IMG/VR virus record: IMGVR_UViG_3300031576_000190
Location: 1 to 36,746 of that record
DNA length: 36,746 bases
Strand: one strand, 5' to 3'
From: a virus
Shown piece after piece: positions 5,839 through 15,210 of the stretch. Position 1 is the first letter of the stretch; each line of letters opens with the position of its first letter. A program made the position numbers and the translations under genes. A model generated the notes under the pieces. It saw only the letters and a list, made by a program, of their open reading frames with translations, did no database searches and was not told the origin of the DNA.

Positions 5839-8361
5839 TTACGCGCATACTTCCATTTTCGTTCCCTCGCCATCTTCCAGCAGGAGTGGCGTACCGTCCT
5901 CCAGCAGGATCAGGCAGTCGGAATATAAGAATCCGATGCGCGGGTAGATTAATATTGTTCCTGAATCGCGGCCCTTGAACTTGCTGATATCGAATAGTCC
6001 CTCGGCCACGATCCTATTCGAATCGTATCTGTTGAAGCGCAGGTTGCCCAGCGCCCTTGTCTCAGTGGCTGTCGGGTCTCCGGCAGGTGCGCTCCAGGGG
6101 CTGTCCGTCTCTGATGGGATTTCCGTTGATGCGAACTGCCGGCTGAATATTCCACTGCTCCCTTCCACGTCGGCAAATATCCAGACGTACAGATCATTGG
6201 CGATCTCGCCTCCGAAAGTCGGCATGGTGGAAAAATCGCCCTCGAAGGTCGCACGCACCAGTGTGATGCCATCCTCGACGATTGTCCTGAGCTGGGCCGA
6301 TCCATCCTCGGTATAAAATTGCAGTTTCATGTCGAAGACCGGTCCGGTCTGAGGATCTTCATCGCCGGTCAGCGAGCGGGTATCCGTCTCGATATTGAAT
6401 TCGGTGTCATGTCCGTCGTATCCGGTGATCAGGAAGGTCCAGCGCATCTTGAGATTCCATCCTCCCTGATTATTATAATCGCTCCATCGGTTCGCGACAT
6501 TCTCTATGTCGCCGAAGATATCCACTGATGCGCCCTCGGCCTGCGGCAGCGCGGCCTGCCAGTATTCATACCGGAGCGCCAGCCCGTACTGCAGCTCATA
6601 GGCCGCCTTCGTTCCTGTGTCATTTGCCGGTACGCGGAACAGGTTCACGCGGTTACGCGGATCGTCGGCATAGGTGGTGAAACCCCGCTTCTCCAGTATC
6701 TGTATGGTTTGCGCGTTGTCCAATTTGCGGTCCTGCCCGGTATTCATGATCTTCTGCTCCAGTACGAAGTCGGTCTTCGTGGCATGCGTAGCGATCACCT
6801 GGAGGGTTATCGTCTTGAGTGTTGGTGTCACACCGGCAGCGTCGGGGCTGGTCTTCAGTCGAAACTTCAGGCGCGTATATACCGGATCGCCTTCATATCC
6901 TGCGAGGTCCGTTGCGTTGTGCTCTACCTCATTTGGGAATTCGTATGTCTTTGGCGTTTCAATCAGTTCAAAAAGGGCATTATTGTCCTGGTCGTATCCG
7001 GGCAGTGGCGCCTCCACCAGCAGCGCGATCTTCTGCGCATCGGCGGTGACGGCAATACCTATGGGATCCTTGATGGCGATCCAGTAGGCATCCCGGCGGT
7101 TATCCTCTGTCTTTGCCTTCAGATAGTCCTTTAAGAAGGTGCTGAAATCCAGCGAGAACTTGATGGTCGCCGTGCCTGCGGCGAAGGTGGTCAGGTTGAT
7201 TGATTTGAGCTGTTGATAATTCGTCGCCTCAAACTCCCCACCCGTAGCGCTATCGCTGAGAGTGAGCAGGCTGCGGTCGAAGAACAGGTTCTTGCGCAGC
7301 GGCGTAATGGTATTGATGAAATCCGCCCGGTCCATCGGCAGCTGCAACGCTCCGATGACGATTTGCGTATTTGTTGTGAACAGGTTGCTGCGGCTCTTGA
7401 TCACGACCGTGACATTGGTCTTGCGATTGAGATCCGGCACCGTAACAGGAAATCCCGTGATGTCATCCGTGTAGACGATGGAATCGATATAATATTCCGG
7501 GCGGCTGCCGACGGCATTCTGATTGAACCATGCTACCATTCCATCCCTGTTGAAGATGGATCCGGTGTGCGGTATCTCAGGATCTGTAGATGCGAACTTC
7601 GCATCCATGCGCGCGATATGCTTTACACTTCGGCGATCCTCGAAGAGCGCAGGGATGGTCCGGCCGGCAAAGTTATTGACCTGCTCTGTGAGCCAGACGG
7701 GTGTGATGAAGAAGGTCTGGCTGATGATGAATTTCTGGCGATGATCCGCCGTGATGCCCTGTCCCTTGATCGTTACCTGGGCCGTCTCGCCGGTGGTCTC
7801 ATCCACGAAGGTATGCGTCACCCATGCGAAGCTGTCCGATCCGATGAACATATTCTTTACCGTTATAATATCACCGGCATTAATTCCATTGACAGTATAT
7901 CGCTGCAGCGCACCCGGATCCTGCAGGCTGAGATAATCTTCCCGGGAAGTATTGGGAATGATATTGTAATAAAAATCCAGCGCCGTAACGGGTGTCGTTC
8001 CGAACAGACCGGCATCCTCTGCTGATTCATTCGCCAGTCCTGCTGTCACGGTGATGACGCGCTCCTCTACGGTGAGGATGGTAAAGGTTGCGTTATTGAA
8101 TGTCGTTCCCTCCACGACCAGCGTATCGCCTGTCCGGAAGCCGGTATCGATGAAGGACGAAGGATCAAGATCATTGGCATTGGTGATGGTGTCATCAGCT
8201 GCCAGGAAGTCCAGCTTCTTGTTCTCTGCGCTCCACTTGACATAAAATTCAATGTCGCAGCGCATCTTGTCGCCCACCGATCCCTGAAGGTAATCCGTGC
8301 CTCCTCCGCCTATGCCGAGATATTCGCAATAGAACTTCCGGCTTGTGATGATGACGGCCAT
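5839..8361 (-). CDS. Large tail / baseplate protein, 840 residues
   Basis: One of the largest proteins of the phage. It opens MAVIITSRKFYCEYLGIGGGGTDYLQG and is composed of beta-rich segments with many Thr and Asp residues; no enzymatic motif, coiled coil or membrane segment is evident. The final residues (LILLEDGTPLLLEDGEGTKME) hold a small internal repeat LLEDG. It follows the membrane-segment tail protein and the 92-residue protein and precedes fibre genes, so it most likely builds the tail tip hub or the central fibre. I do not recognise the family beyond general likeness to tail proteins of Bacteroidetes phages. It starts immediately after the previous stop. Confidence 0.8.
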   Translation of the reverse strand: MAVIITSRKFYCEYLGIGGGGTDYLQGSVGDKMRCDIEFYVKWSAENKKLDFLAADDTITNANDLDPSSFIDTGFRTGDTLVVEGTTFNNATFTILTVEERVITVTAGLANESAEDAGLFGTTPVTALDFYYNIIPNTSREDYLSLQDPGALQRYTVNGINAGDIITVKNMFIGSDSFAWVTHTFVDETTGETAQVTIKGQGITADHRQKFIISQTFFITPVWLTEQVNNFAGRTIPALFEDRRSVKHIARMDAKFASTDPEIPHTGSIFNRDGMVAWFNQNAVGSRPEYYIDSIVYTDDITGFPVTVPDLNRKTNVTVVIKSRSNLFTTNTQIVIGALQLPMDRADFINTITPLRKNLFFDRSLLTLSDSATGGEFEATNYQQLKSINLTTFAAGTATIKFSLDFSTFLKDYLKAKTEDNRRDAYWIAIKDPIGIAVTADAQKIALLVEAPLPGYDQDNNALFELIETPKTYEFPNEVEHNATDLAGYEGDPVYTRLKFRLKTSPDAAGVTPTLKTITLQVIATHATKTDFVLEQKIMNTGQDRKLDNAQTIQILEKRGFTTYADDPRNRVNLFRVPANDTGTKAAYELQYGLALRYEYWQAALPQAEGASVDIFGDIENVANRWSDYNNQGGWNLKMRWTFLITGYDGHDTEFNIETDTRSLTGDEDPQTGPVFDMKLQFYTEDGSAQLRTIVEDGITLVRATFEGDFSTMPTFGGEIANDLYVWIFADVEGSSGIFSRQFASTEIPSETDSPWSAPAGDPTATETRALGNLRFNRYDSNRIVAEGLFDISKFKGRDSGTILIYPRIGFLYSDCLILLEDGTPLLLEDGEGTKMEVCA

Positions 8362-8640
8362 CTATTTCAATGATTTGAAGAAGGCCTCGCCTTCCGCTAT
8401 ACTTTTAAATTCCAGGATCACCATGCCCTTCTCCGTAATCGATGCTGTGAGAGGCACATCCATGTGATTGCGGCCGAAGCTCATGCTGGTGCGTCTCACT
8501 TCCACAGGTTTAAAATTGGGTATGCGTCCCATGAGATCCGTTGCCTGTTCCATCATCGGACGCATCATCTTCAGTTTGCTTTCCAGCATCTTCGTGATGC
8601 CATCCAGACCGTCCGGTCCCTGCTTTGTTTTATCCGCCAT
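8362..8640 (-). CDS. Hypothetical 92-residue protein between two large tail genes
   Basis: Starts MADKTKQGPDGLDGITKMLE at the ATG at 8640. The first half is an amphipathic helix rich in Met (MLESKLKMMRPMMEQATDLM); the second half looks like a small beta domain (MDVPLTASITEKGMVILEF). A longer frame from 8766 runs deep inside the previous gene and is a shadow. The gene overlaps the preceding stop by eleven bases, implying translational coupling. No family recognised; a tail assembly or tip adaptor role is suggested only by position. Confidence 0.75.
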   Translation of the reverse strand: MADKTKQGPDGLDGITKMLESKLKMMRPMMEQATDLMGRIPNFKPVEVRRTSMSFGRNHMDVPLTASITEKGMVILEFKSIAEGEAFFKSLK

Positions 8641-10549
8641 CGATTGTGATTTTTTCAGTGAGGTTGTTTGTAAAATTACTATAAATCCTATATTCCACAT
8701 TGAGTGCCTGATCATTGTGCAGGTCCCAGAGCATGCGTATGAATTTTCCGTTACGCCCCAGCGCATCCTTCAGGATATTATTGTTCAGCACCTTTAGATA
8801 TTCCGCGCAGCAGAATGGCAGGCGCTTCTCGCGAAAGGTCAGCTGTTGATTGCCCCGCGTGGCCAGCTCCCTGCCATGAAAATTCGTGAGCAGGGTATTG
8901 GCTGCCAGCCGTGTTTCGCTCTGCGCATGCAGCTCCCAGTCGTTGCCGACCGGCGTTCCGATCATGATCTTCGGTACGGAGAAGGTATCATTGCTCAGCA
9001 GCAGCCATCCTATGCGTCCGACAAAGACATTGGTTGGTAGCGGCGGGATAGTGTCCAGCGTTGCAGGATTTCCTCCGAAGAACTGGATTGCTGCGTTGAT
9101 TGCGTTGATCAGGGTGTTGATGGTGTTGATGATGAAATTCACAAAATTGGCCAGTGCGTTGAGTACATCGTTCAGCAGGTTCTCCACCCGCGTGAGATAT
9201 TCCTTGCGCTTGGCCAGCGCAAAGTTCAGGCGCACCTCATGATTCTTTGCCAGCAGCAAATACTTCTTGTTATTCACGATGTTCGGCTGCATGGTTACCT
9301 GTACGGATGTGCCTCTGTACCGGTGTATGGTGTTCAGCTCGGATGGATCGATCTGCCAGATCAGGAAGAAGTTGCTGGGCAGTTCCGAGGCATTGGTTCC
9401 TTGCGGATCCGGATAATTGAAAGTAAAGCCGGGAGCGCCGGAGTTGGGCAGCTGGAAGGGGTTCGCATTTTGCCAGAAATTCTTTTCTTCAAAATGAAGC
9501 ACGCCGCCAATGATCTTCACCTCTGCGTGGAAGAGATCCATCATGTCCTGGATGAACTCCTTGAAGGTACCGGCGCCGCTATTGTAATAGCCGTATGCTC
9601 CGTTGTTAGGAAATCCTGCGCCCTCATCGAAGGGGCGATCGAAGACGTTGAGCGGATTGTTGACCGATGGGATGATATCCTTGCGCGGGATGATCGTTGC
9701 GTCCTTGTAGTTGCCAGCCTGCAGGATCGTACTGGAAAATCCGAGGCCGAGATATTGACAGGCGCGCCGGAACAGCGTCTCGATGCGCATGCCGAGCTTG
9801 TGCTTCTTGAGCTGGACGATATTGCTGATCAGAGCCTTGATCAGATCGATCAAAATAATAATTATCAAAAAGAGATATACGACGTAAAGCACGACGATGA
9901 CAATAGTGGCTATCAGCGTACCGGCTGCCAGGCCGAGCGTTGCGACGGCTGTCGTGCTGTCTCCGCTGAGCTGGGCGATGAGCTGGCTGATCTTCGTAGT
10001 GACGTCGAACAGCTCCTTCAGCGTCACGAAGAGGCTGATGCTGATGATCATCGCCTGCGTATAGTCCGGTATCGCGCTGATCGCATAAGGGATGCGCTTG
10101 TAATCGTTTGCCGGGATGATGCGCCCCGGTGTCGTCCCCGTGAGGCTGGCCAGGTAAGCGAAGCTGAAACTGCCGGCCACATCATTGAGCCAGTCTATTC
10201 TGCCCGCCTCTTTGATCGGCGAGCGTACCATATCGCATTCGAACATCGTGCGGTCGCTGGCAAGATCCAGCATCCCATCGAAGATGACCGTGTTGAGGGT
10301 CCCGCAGGCGGTGATCTTCAGGGGTAGCCCTTCATAAATTCCGGGTCCGCCTCCGGTGAGTCCTGCCATACGGTAGGCATTGATCTTCACGGCCTCATCT
10401 GCTACCCATTCGAATTCGGTGCTTTGCAGGGATGCGCTGGGATGATCATTAGTAAAGATTAGCTCCACCTGCATGGATTTCCAGTTGATCGGCGGATTGA
10501 CGGCTGTGAAGCCGGTGCCATAGTTCAGCTCAAATCTCAGGTCGACCAT
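8630..10549 (-). CDS. Tail protein with a long central membrane-like segment, 639 residues
   Basis: Residues 1-200 are soluble, beta-rich (opening MVDLRFELNYGTGFTAVNPP with INWKS..VELIF). Residues about 205-245 are intensely hydrophobic (GTLIATIVIVVLYVVYLFLI and on), enough for one or two membrane helices. Another hydrophobic helix follows near residues 450-480 (FVNFIINTINTLINAINAAI). The C-terminal part is soluble again. It starts directly after the tape measure gene (TAATG overlap), the position of distal tail or tail-hub proteins. A buried or ejected membrane-active segment could help open the host inner membrane during DNA entry; that is inference. Confidence 0.8.
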   Translation of the reverse strand: MVDLRFELNYGTGFTAVNPPINWKSMQVELIFTNDHPSASLQSTEFEWVADEAVKINAYRMAGLTGGGPGIYEGLPLKITACGTLNTVIFDGMLDLASDRTMFECDMVRSPIKEAGRIDWLNDVAGSFSFAYLASLTGTTPGRIIPANDYKRIPYAISAIPDYTQAMIISISLFVTLKELFDVTTKISQLIAQLSGDSTTAVATLGLAAGTLIATIVIVVLYVVYLFLIIIILIDLIKALISNIVQLKKHKLGMRIETLFRRACQYLGLGFSSTILQAGNYKDATIIPRKDIIPSVNNPLNVFDRPFDEGAGFPNNGAYGYYNSGAGTFKEFIQDMMDLFHAEVKIIGGVLHFEEKNFWQNANPFQLPNSGAPGFTFNYPDPQGTNASELPSNFFLIWQIDPSELNTIHRYRGTSVQVTMQPNIVNNKKYLLLAKNHEVRLNFALAKRKEYLTRVENLLNDVLNALANFVNFIINTINTLINAINAAIQFFGGNPATLDTIPPLPTNVFVGRIGWLLLSNDTFSVPKIMIGTPVGNDWELHAQSETRLAANTLLTNFHGRELATRGNQQLTFREKRLPFCCAEYLKVLNNNILKDALGRNGKFIRMLWDLHNDQALNVEYRIYSNFTNNLTEKITIDGG

Positions 10550-13269
10550 TAAAATGCCCTCCTTTTGCCGGTAATATGACGGCGCAGACCTGCCTCCACT
10601 TCCTGCCGCACCATGTTTCCGTGCTCATCCCAATTGATCGATATCTCTTTTTTGTGCTTAACCGTTTTCTCCAGGCTGCGCAGGCGGTCATCCAGCAATC
10701 CGAGCATGGCGCCTGCCAGTTGTGATCTTTTACTGGCATCCGCCATGAGCTGGGTATTGAGCTGCGGCATATAGGTATCCTTGAAGTATTCCATGACCCC
10801 TCCCTCGTTCATTGCGGTGGCCAGTCCGGGATTTTCTCTGGTCCCGGCTGCCGTGACTACTGATTCGCCTTTGGAGAGCAGGGCGAGGTTGCTATCGCTT
10901 GTAGCGGTGCCTCTGCCGGGCAGATCCTCCACTCCTTCGGCGAATGTACCGGCGATCAGCTCGCTGATGCCTTTGGCGATGAGCGTCTGAGCGAGGGCTT
11001 TGGCAGGCGCTCCGATGGCTCCTTCCTTCGCATAGGACTTAAGAAATTCCAGGAAGACATTGGCCAGCTGCTGTGCCTGTTCCTGTCTGCGTGCTCGTTT
11101 CTCCAGCTCCGCCTTTTTAGCTATGGCTTCCGCCCGGCGTTTCTCCTCGAAGGCCAGCGTGTTGTCCAGTCCCCTGTTGGCCAGATCCTGCTGCTTTTTT
11201 ATCGCATCATCGATCTGCTTGAGTTCCTTATCCAGCATCTGCTGTCGGCGCTGATCGCGCTTCTCCAGCCCGTCGAAGACGGCATCGTTGAGGCTGTCCA
11301 CCAGCTTGATTTCTTCATCCAGCCGCTTTTTGTTCAGGCCCTTGATCTGCTCCTGATAATTCTGCTCCAGCTTAATACTCGCCGCCCGATACTCCTCTTC
11401 AGTGATAATGCCCTTTTTGCGCGCCTCGACGAGAAGGTGTCCCTCCCGGCTATACTGCGCTTTGATCTCCTCCAACCTCAATTCGTCTTCCGTCTTCCCG
11501 ATATCTGCATTCTCAGCCTCAATTTTCATCAGGTTTCCCAGCAGTTTCTCTCTTTCCTCTATCTCTTTGCCGATCTTCTCGACGCGGAGCTTCTCTTCTT
11601 CGGCGTATCGCTTCTCCATGGCCTTCAGCCGCGCCTTGCTCATATCGTCCATAGCTTTGCGTTCCATCTCATCGAGCTTACGCAGGTGCTCCCATTCCTC
11701 CATCTCCAGCTTGCGTTTCTTCTCAGCCAGATCTTCATTGATCTCCTGCAGGTCCGTTGTCAGCTTATTGTTGATGGCTAAAATGAAATTGTACTTAGTA
11801 TTCTCGCTCAGTTTCGTTTTTTCGACATCTTCTATATCGAATCGTGCCTGCAACTTCAGATTTTCTATCTTTCTCTTTGTGTCATCCTTTATAGCATCAA
11901 CACGAAGTTTTTCAATCTCCCTCCATTTTTCTCTCTCAAGCTCTTCTATTTCCTGTTTGTCCTTCTTATCATCAATAAGAGTCTTCAGTTTCAGTTCCTT
12001 CAGCTTACTGAAGGTAAGAGCTGCTTCGTCTTTAATAATCTGTTGTTGTTCCTCGAATACTTTTCCGGATAGTCCGATAACAGTAACAAGGGCATTCCAA
12101 AAAGTTTTAGTTTCTTCAAGTTTTGTTTTCGTATCTTCTTTAAATCCCTGAAGTAATTGAGAATATTCTATGCCTAATAAAGCTGATGCTGCCTGTGTAT
12201 CATTCAAAGTTCCTGTGAGTTTTTTGTATTCAACATTCAATTTTTGAATAGAGAATACGCTTTCATTGTATTGTTTACGAAGTTCATCATTCTTGATGAT
12301 AGTTCCGTCGATAGCCTTCTGACGCTCTTTCTCTTCCTTAGTATTGTCAATGATCGCATTAATGATTCCTATTGTCGCGGTTGCGAGTACTGCAAGCCCG
12401 GCAACAATTAATCCTATTGTTCCTACTCCGGCAGCGCGTACGGCGTTAAGTATTCTCTGAGCGATTGTAAGTTTTGTAGTTGCTCCCGTTTCTGCCGTCT
12501 TTGCCACTGCCCCTTTTAAGACTGCGGCTGTTTCCATTACAGTTTCTTCAGATACCGCCCTTTTTACAAGTTTGAATCCTTGAAGTATTTTAACAGAATT
12601 TTTGTAAGCCTGTTCAATAGAATGAATCGCATCTTCATTTATTCCGAAAAGTTTTGCTGTATTGATCAAAATTCCGCCGAGTCCTTTCATGGCTCCGGTA
12701 TAATTTCCCACATTGCGCTGATGCTGGCCTACGGTGGCATCCAATGTCTTGAGTTTGGTATCCTGTTCCTGCACGGCCTGCAGCAATCCACGTCCTACCA
12801 CGCCCTGCTCCCGGCCTGCGATGGTCAGGTTCTTGTAGGCGTTACGCAGATCGTTCAGCTCCTTGCTCGCCTTCTGATAGGCGCTCACCAGTCCGAGCTG
12901 CTCCCGGGCCAGATCCTTATTTGCTTTGGTCTGTTCCTTGATTTGTTCCTTCAGTTTGGCCTGCCCGATGGCCTCCTCCGATGTCAGGGCAGCGAGCTGC
13001 TTCTCCAGCGCGAGACGTTTGCGCTGCGTCTCGGTCATCCCTTTGACTGTATCGTCTGTCTTCTTGAATGCGTCATTGAGCTTTTCTACATCATCGACAT
13101 TCTTTGGATCGACGATGGTGATCTTCTTTCCTGTGGCAATAAGGATGCCTTTGAAGCCTGCCTCCAGGTCCTTGAGCACCTGCAGAAGCTCCTTGCCTTC
13201 CGCGATGGTCGGCTGGAAGACCTGATCCTCTATAATATCGCTATGCTTTACTTTGTCGCTTTCGGCCAT
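10549..13269 (-). CDS. Tape measure protein
   Basis: 906 residues, the longest gene, directly upstream of the large tail genes. Long coiled-coil regions rich in Lys, Glu and Ala cover about residues 50-190 and 310-760, a hydrophobic segment lies at 279-306 (GTIGLIVAGLAVLATATIGI), and the end is a soluble domain after AEGVEDLPGRGTATSDS and GGVMEYF, the usual Bacteroidetes tape-measure tail. It sets tail length inside the tube and is ejected with DNA. At about 0.15 nm per residue it predicts a tail of roughly 136 nm, fitting a siphovirus. Residues about 196-503 are encoded by clearly AT-richer DNA than the ends, a sign of mosaic exchange. Confidence 0.93.
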   Translation of the reverse strand: MAESDKVKHSDIIEDQVFQPTIAEGKELLQVLKDLEAGFKGILIATGKKITIVDPKNVDDVEKLNDAFKKTDDTVKGMTETQRKRLALEKQLAALTSEEAIGQAKLKEQIKEQTKANKDLAREQLGLVSAYQKASKELNDLRNAYKNLTIAGREQGVVGRGLLQAVQEQDTKLKTLDATVGQHQRNVGNYTGAMKGLGGILINTAKLFGINEDAIHSIEQAYKNSVKILQGFKLVKRAVSEETVMETAAVLKGAVAKTAETGATTKLTIAQRILNAVRAAGVGTIGLIVAGLAVLATATIGIINAIIDNTKEEKERQKAIDGTIIKNDELRKQYNESVFSIQKLNVEYKKLTGTLNDTQAASALLGIEYSQLLQGFKEDTKTKLEETKTFWNALVTVIGLSGKVFEEQQQIIKDEAALTFSKLKELKLKTLIDDKKDKQEIEELEREKWREIEKLRVDAIKDDTKRKIENLKLQARFDIEDVEKTKLSENTKYNFILAINNKLTTDLQEINEDLAEKKRKLEMEEWEHLRKLDEMERKAMDDMSKARLKAMEKRYAEEEKLRVEKIGKEIEEREKLLGNLMKIEAENADIGKTEDELRLEEIKAQYSREGHLLVEARKKGIITEEEYRAASIKLEQNYQEQIKGLNKKRLDEEIKLVDSLNDAVFDGLEKRDQRRQQMLDKELKQIDDAIKKQQDLANRGLDNTLAFEEKRRAEAIAKKAELEKRARRQEQAQQLANVFLEFLKSYAKEGAIGAPAKALAQTLIAKGISELIAGTFAEGVEDLPGRGTATSDSNLALLSKGESVVTAAGTRENPGLATAMNEGGVMEYFKDTYMPQLNTQLMADASKRSQLAGAMLGLLDDRLRSLEKTVKHKKEISINWDEHGNMVRQEVEAGLRRHITGKRRAF

Positions 13270-13777
13270 GTTTGTCGATCAATTTGAAATATGAATAAAA
13301 CTCTGCCACGCTGGTGCGTCTGGGATCGATGGCGAAGCCGAGCTGCTGCTCCAGCGATCCCTTCATCTCATAAAACCCGGCCTCCGAAGTTTGCCTGCTC
13401 ATCGCCTTCAGCTCCTGTTCTGCGATGTTGATCAGCGTCCGGATGCTTTTGTCGCCACTCACCATCCGATCTATCTTCAGCAGCGCGATCTGCTTGCGCT
13501 TGTTGATCTGATCCAGGAAGGCCTCGCTGAAACCGAAGCGCGTGATGAATTGATCGTATATCGCTTTGAAAACTGCGCCCAACCTTATGAGCTGGTATCG
13601 GTTCACCGGGCATCGGCCAACAAGGAGCCATCCGTAGCCCTCTCCTTCGTGTATCCTCCACCAGTTGAAGACCGGCAGGTCATCGATGGTCCGGTAGTAA
13701 TCAGGTAAGGATCGCGCGGCGAACAAGCGGAAGAAGGCGCTCGATAATCTCCGGGCGAAGTTCTGCAATCGAATCAT
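13241..13777 (-). CDS. Tail assembly chaperone candidate
   Basis: 178 residues placed between the probable major tail and completion genes and the tape measure gene, where tail assembly chaperones sit in siphophages. The core PDYYRTIDDLPVFNWWRIHE with later EQELKAMSRQTSEAGFYEMK is a block I associate with this position in Bacteroidetes phages, but I cannot name a family. The first 24 codons overlap the previous gene and look like a shadow; a TTG at 13726 would start closer to the conserved core. No slippery heptamer and second frame, as in lambda G/GT, are evident. The stop overlaps the tape measure start by 29 bases. Confidence 0.72.
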   Translation of the reverse strand: MIRLQNFARRLSSAFFRLFAARSLPDYYRTIDDLPVFNWWRIHEGEGYGWLLVGRCPVNRYQLIRLGAVFKAIYDQFITRFGFSEAFLDQINKRKQIALLKIDRMVSGDKSIRTLINIAEQELKAMSRQTSEAGFYEMKGSLEQQLGFAIDPRRTSVAEFYSYFKLIDKHGRKRQSKA

Positions 13778-14168
13778 TTGTCAGTCCGAGTATTTTGTCT
13801 CCATAAACGAATTCCAGGTCATCCGTGCCGTCCTTCAGTGTGTCTGCGCTGATGATAAAGCCATTAGCCTGATTCTTTACTTTAAAGCTCCGGTAAAAGT
13901 CGCCGGTATCCTTCAGCGTAACGTGATCTGTGCGGGTGTCGCGTCCTATGTGCGCAGCCATGGTTGTCTTGTATCTGATGGTGCTGGGCGCGTAGGATCC
14001 CAATCTTATACCGTCCGCTCCGACTCCCTTATTGTACAGTTGATTCTGCGTGTTGAGTTTAATGATTTGCGTCTGGATGGTTTCCTCATCGAGGATCCGG
14101 CGCGCCAGAGGCTTTACTTTCAAATTGACGGCATTCAGCGCCACGTATCTGAGTCGTCCGAGTCCCAT
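13701..14168 (-). CDS. Tail completion / neck protein candidate
   Basis: 155 residues. N-terminal basic helix, then NKGVGADGIRLGSYAPSTIR and GRDTRTDHVTLKDTGDFYRS. The 'speak of structure, a substrate-free DG....YAP.T...K' and 'LKDTGDF..SF' pattern recalls the HK97 gp10-like and related tail-completion proteins, in which similar 'L.DTG.L..S' motifs are common. The start lies just after an intrinsic terminator and a TACCTTTG promoter box (14173-14180), only five bases from the ATG, so the transcript may be nearly leaderless. This gene begins the transcript for the tape measure and everything downstream. Confidence 0.7.
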   Translation of the reverse strand: MGLGRLRYVALNAVNLKVKPLARRILDEETIQTQIIKLNTQNQLYNKGVGADGIRLGSYAPSTIRYKTTMAAHIGRDTRTDHVTLKDTGDFYRSFKVKNQANGFIISADTLKDGTDDLEFVYGDKILGLTNDSIAELRPEIIERLLPLVRRAILT

Positions 14169-14172
14169 CTTT

Positions 14173-14180
14173 CAAAGGTA
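14173..14180 (-). promoter_or_regulatory. -7 promoter box TACCTTTG restarting transcription after the tail-protein terminator
   Basis: Exact TAnnTTTG match between the terminator at 14182-14212 and the ATG at 14168. A start site about six bases downstream would fall at the ATG itself, implying a leaderless message. Confidence 0.65.
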
Positions 14181-14181
14181 T

Positions 14182-14212
14182 AAAAAACCCCGCAGAGGAC
14201 GATTCTGCGGGG
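14182..14212 (-). terminator. Intrinsic terminator after the probable major tail gene
   Basis: Perfect 8-bp stem CCCCGCAG/CTGCGGGG with a 9-base loop, followed on the minus strand by TTTTTT. Textbook intrinsic terminator. Confidence 0.92.
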
Positions 14213-14254
14213 CCGGCTTAATGACAGGCACACCCAGCACCTGCAGAAGAAACC

Positions 14255-15169
14255 CTATGGTATGGTGATCAGGCTCTCGATGACATTGGTGTAATCGCGC
14301 CCCGCTTTTGAAGGCGTGAGGCGCAAAACATTAGTAGATGCCTGTGCTGCGAAGTTGATGTCATATACTCCGTCCGGGCTTTCCACGACAGAGGTGATCA
14401 CCACTGCCAGCGCTGTCGTTACATTGAACAACGAGAAGTTGGCCGTAAGCAATCCCTCATCCAGCACCGGATTGATCGGTGTTCCGTAATCTGTCCTCAG
14501 CTCGACGGTGAAATCGGTAGTGCTGATGGAGCTGTATTCCGGGCTGATATCGAGCAATCCGCGCAGCGAGGCTACGCTGACCAGCATTTCTGTTGATGCG
14601 ATCATCCTGAGATCCTCGTCATTTTCATTGACGTGGAAGTTGAAGGAAAGGGTGAGCTTCTGGACTGTGGTGTCGGTCGTCTTCATCAGGCGAGCCGATA
14701 CGCTTTCTTTGTCCAGCCTGACCGGTGCGAGGAAACCATCGCGGAGCTGGCTGCCGATGAGGTTGCCATCGCGGTCCACCACGAAGATGCCGACCTCTAC
14801 GCAGCGCGCGCTCTTGATCTTTCCGAGCAGCTGCGGCGTATGTCCGATGAGCAGGCCCGTGAAGGTCCTCGCTCCCTGCTGGATGAAGGCGCGGGATGTG
14901 TCCTCGAATTCCTCGAAGATATCCTCGCCTCTCTCATCCGCGATGTTTTTCATCTCCGGCAGCGGGAACCATCTCTTGGTGCGGTCCGCCTGATTCACCA
15001 GCGCATCAAAGAAAGCCTGGTTGAATGTCGATGTGAGATCGACCTCGTTGATGTTTCCGTCACCGTCGAAATACGGGACGAGAATGATTTTCTTCTGCAC
15101 TGCCATCAGAGGCGTGCATTCAGTGCCGGTATTGGAGAGGCCTACGTTACATCTACAGGTGATTGCCAT
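14255..15169 (-). CDS. Probable major tail protein
   Basis: 304 residues starting MAITCRCNVGLSNTGTECTP. The protein is globular with a beta-rich C-terminal half (TTALAVVITSVVESPDGVYD). Evidence for its role is mainly arrangement: it has its own promoter (TATATTTG at 15195-15202) and a strong terminator right after it, which fits a protein made in hundreds of copies, and it lies between head-tail joining genes and the tape measure. The CRC..GLSNTG..C opening with several Cys residues is seen in other Bacteroidetes phage proteins at this place, as I recall it. An alternative would be a tail sheath, but it is short for one and no tube gene follows. Confidence 0.75.
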   Translation of the reverse strand: MAITCRCNVGLSNTGTECTPLMAVQKKIILVPYFDGDGNINEVDLTSTFNQAFFDALVNQADRTKRWFPLPEMKNIADERGEDIFEEFEDTSRAFIQQGARTFTGLLIGHTPQLLGKIKSARCVEVGIFVVDRDGNLIGSQLRDGFLAPVRLDKESVSARLMKTTDTTVQKLTLSFNFHVNENDEDLRMIASTEMLVSVASLRGLLDISPEYSSISTTDFTVELRTDYGTPINPVLDEGLLTANFSLFNVTTALAVVITSVVESPDGVYDINFAAQASTNVLRLTPSKAGRDYTNVIESLITIP

Positions 15170-15194
15170 CGGTTGAGTTTTTTAGTTGGTTCGA

Positions 15195-15202
15195 CAAATA
15201 TA
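15195..15202 (-). promoter_or_regulatory. -7 promoter box TATATTTG of the probable major tail gene
   Basis: Exact consensus match 26 bases upstream of the ATG at 15169, just past the stop of the preceding gene at 15211. No good TTG at the -33 position. Confidence 0.7.
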
Positions 15203-15210
15203 CAAAGTTC

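Noticed and set aside
11402-12151. Ser-rich 249-residue plus-strand frame and similar long plus frames (4034-5152, 9239-10327, 7213-8025)
   Set aside because: All lie opposite genes with clear domain or position support and have the composition of antisense shadows.
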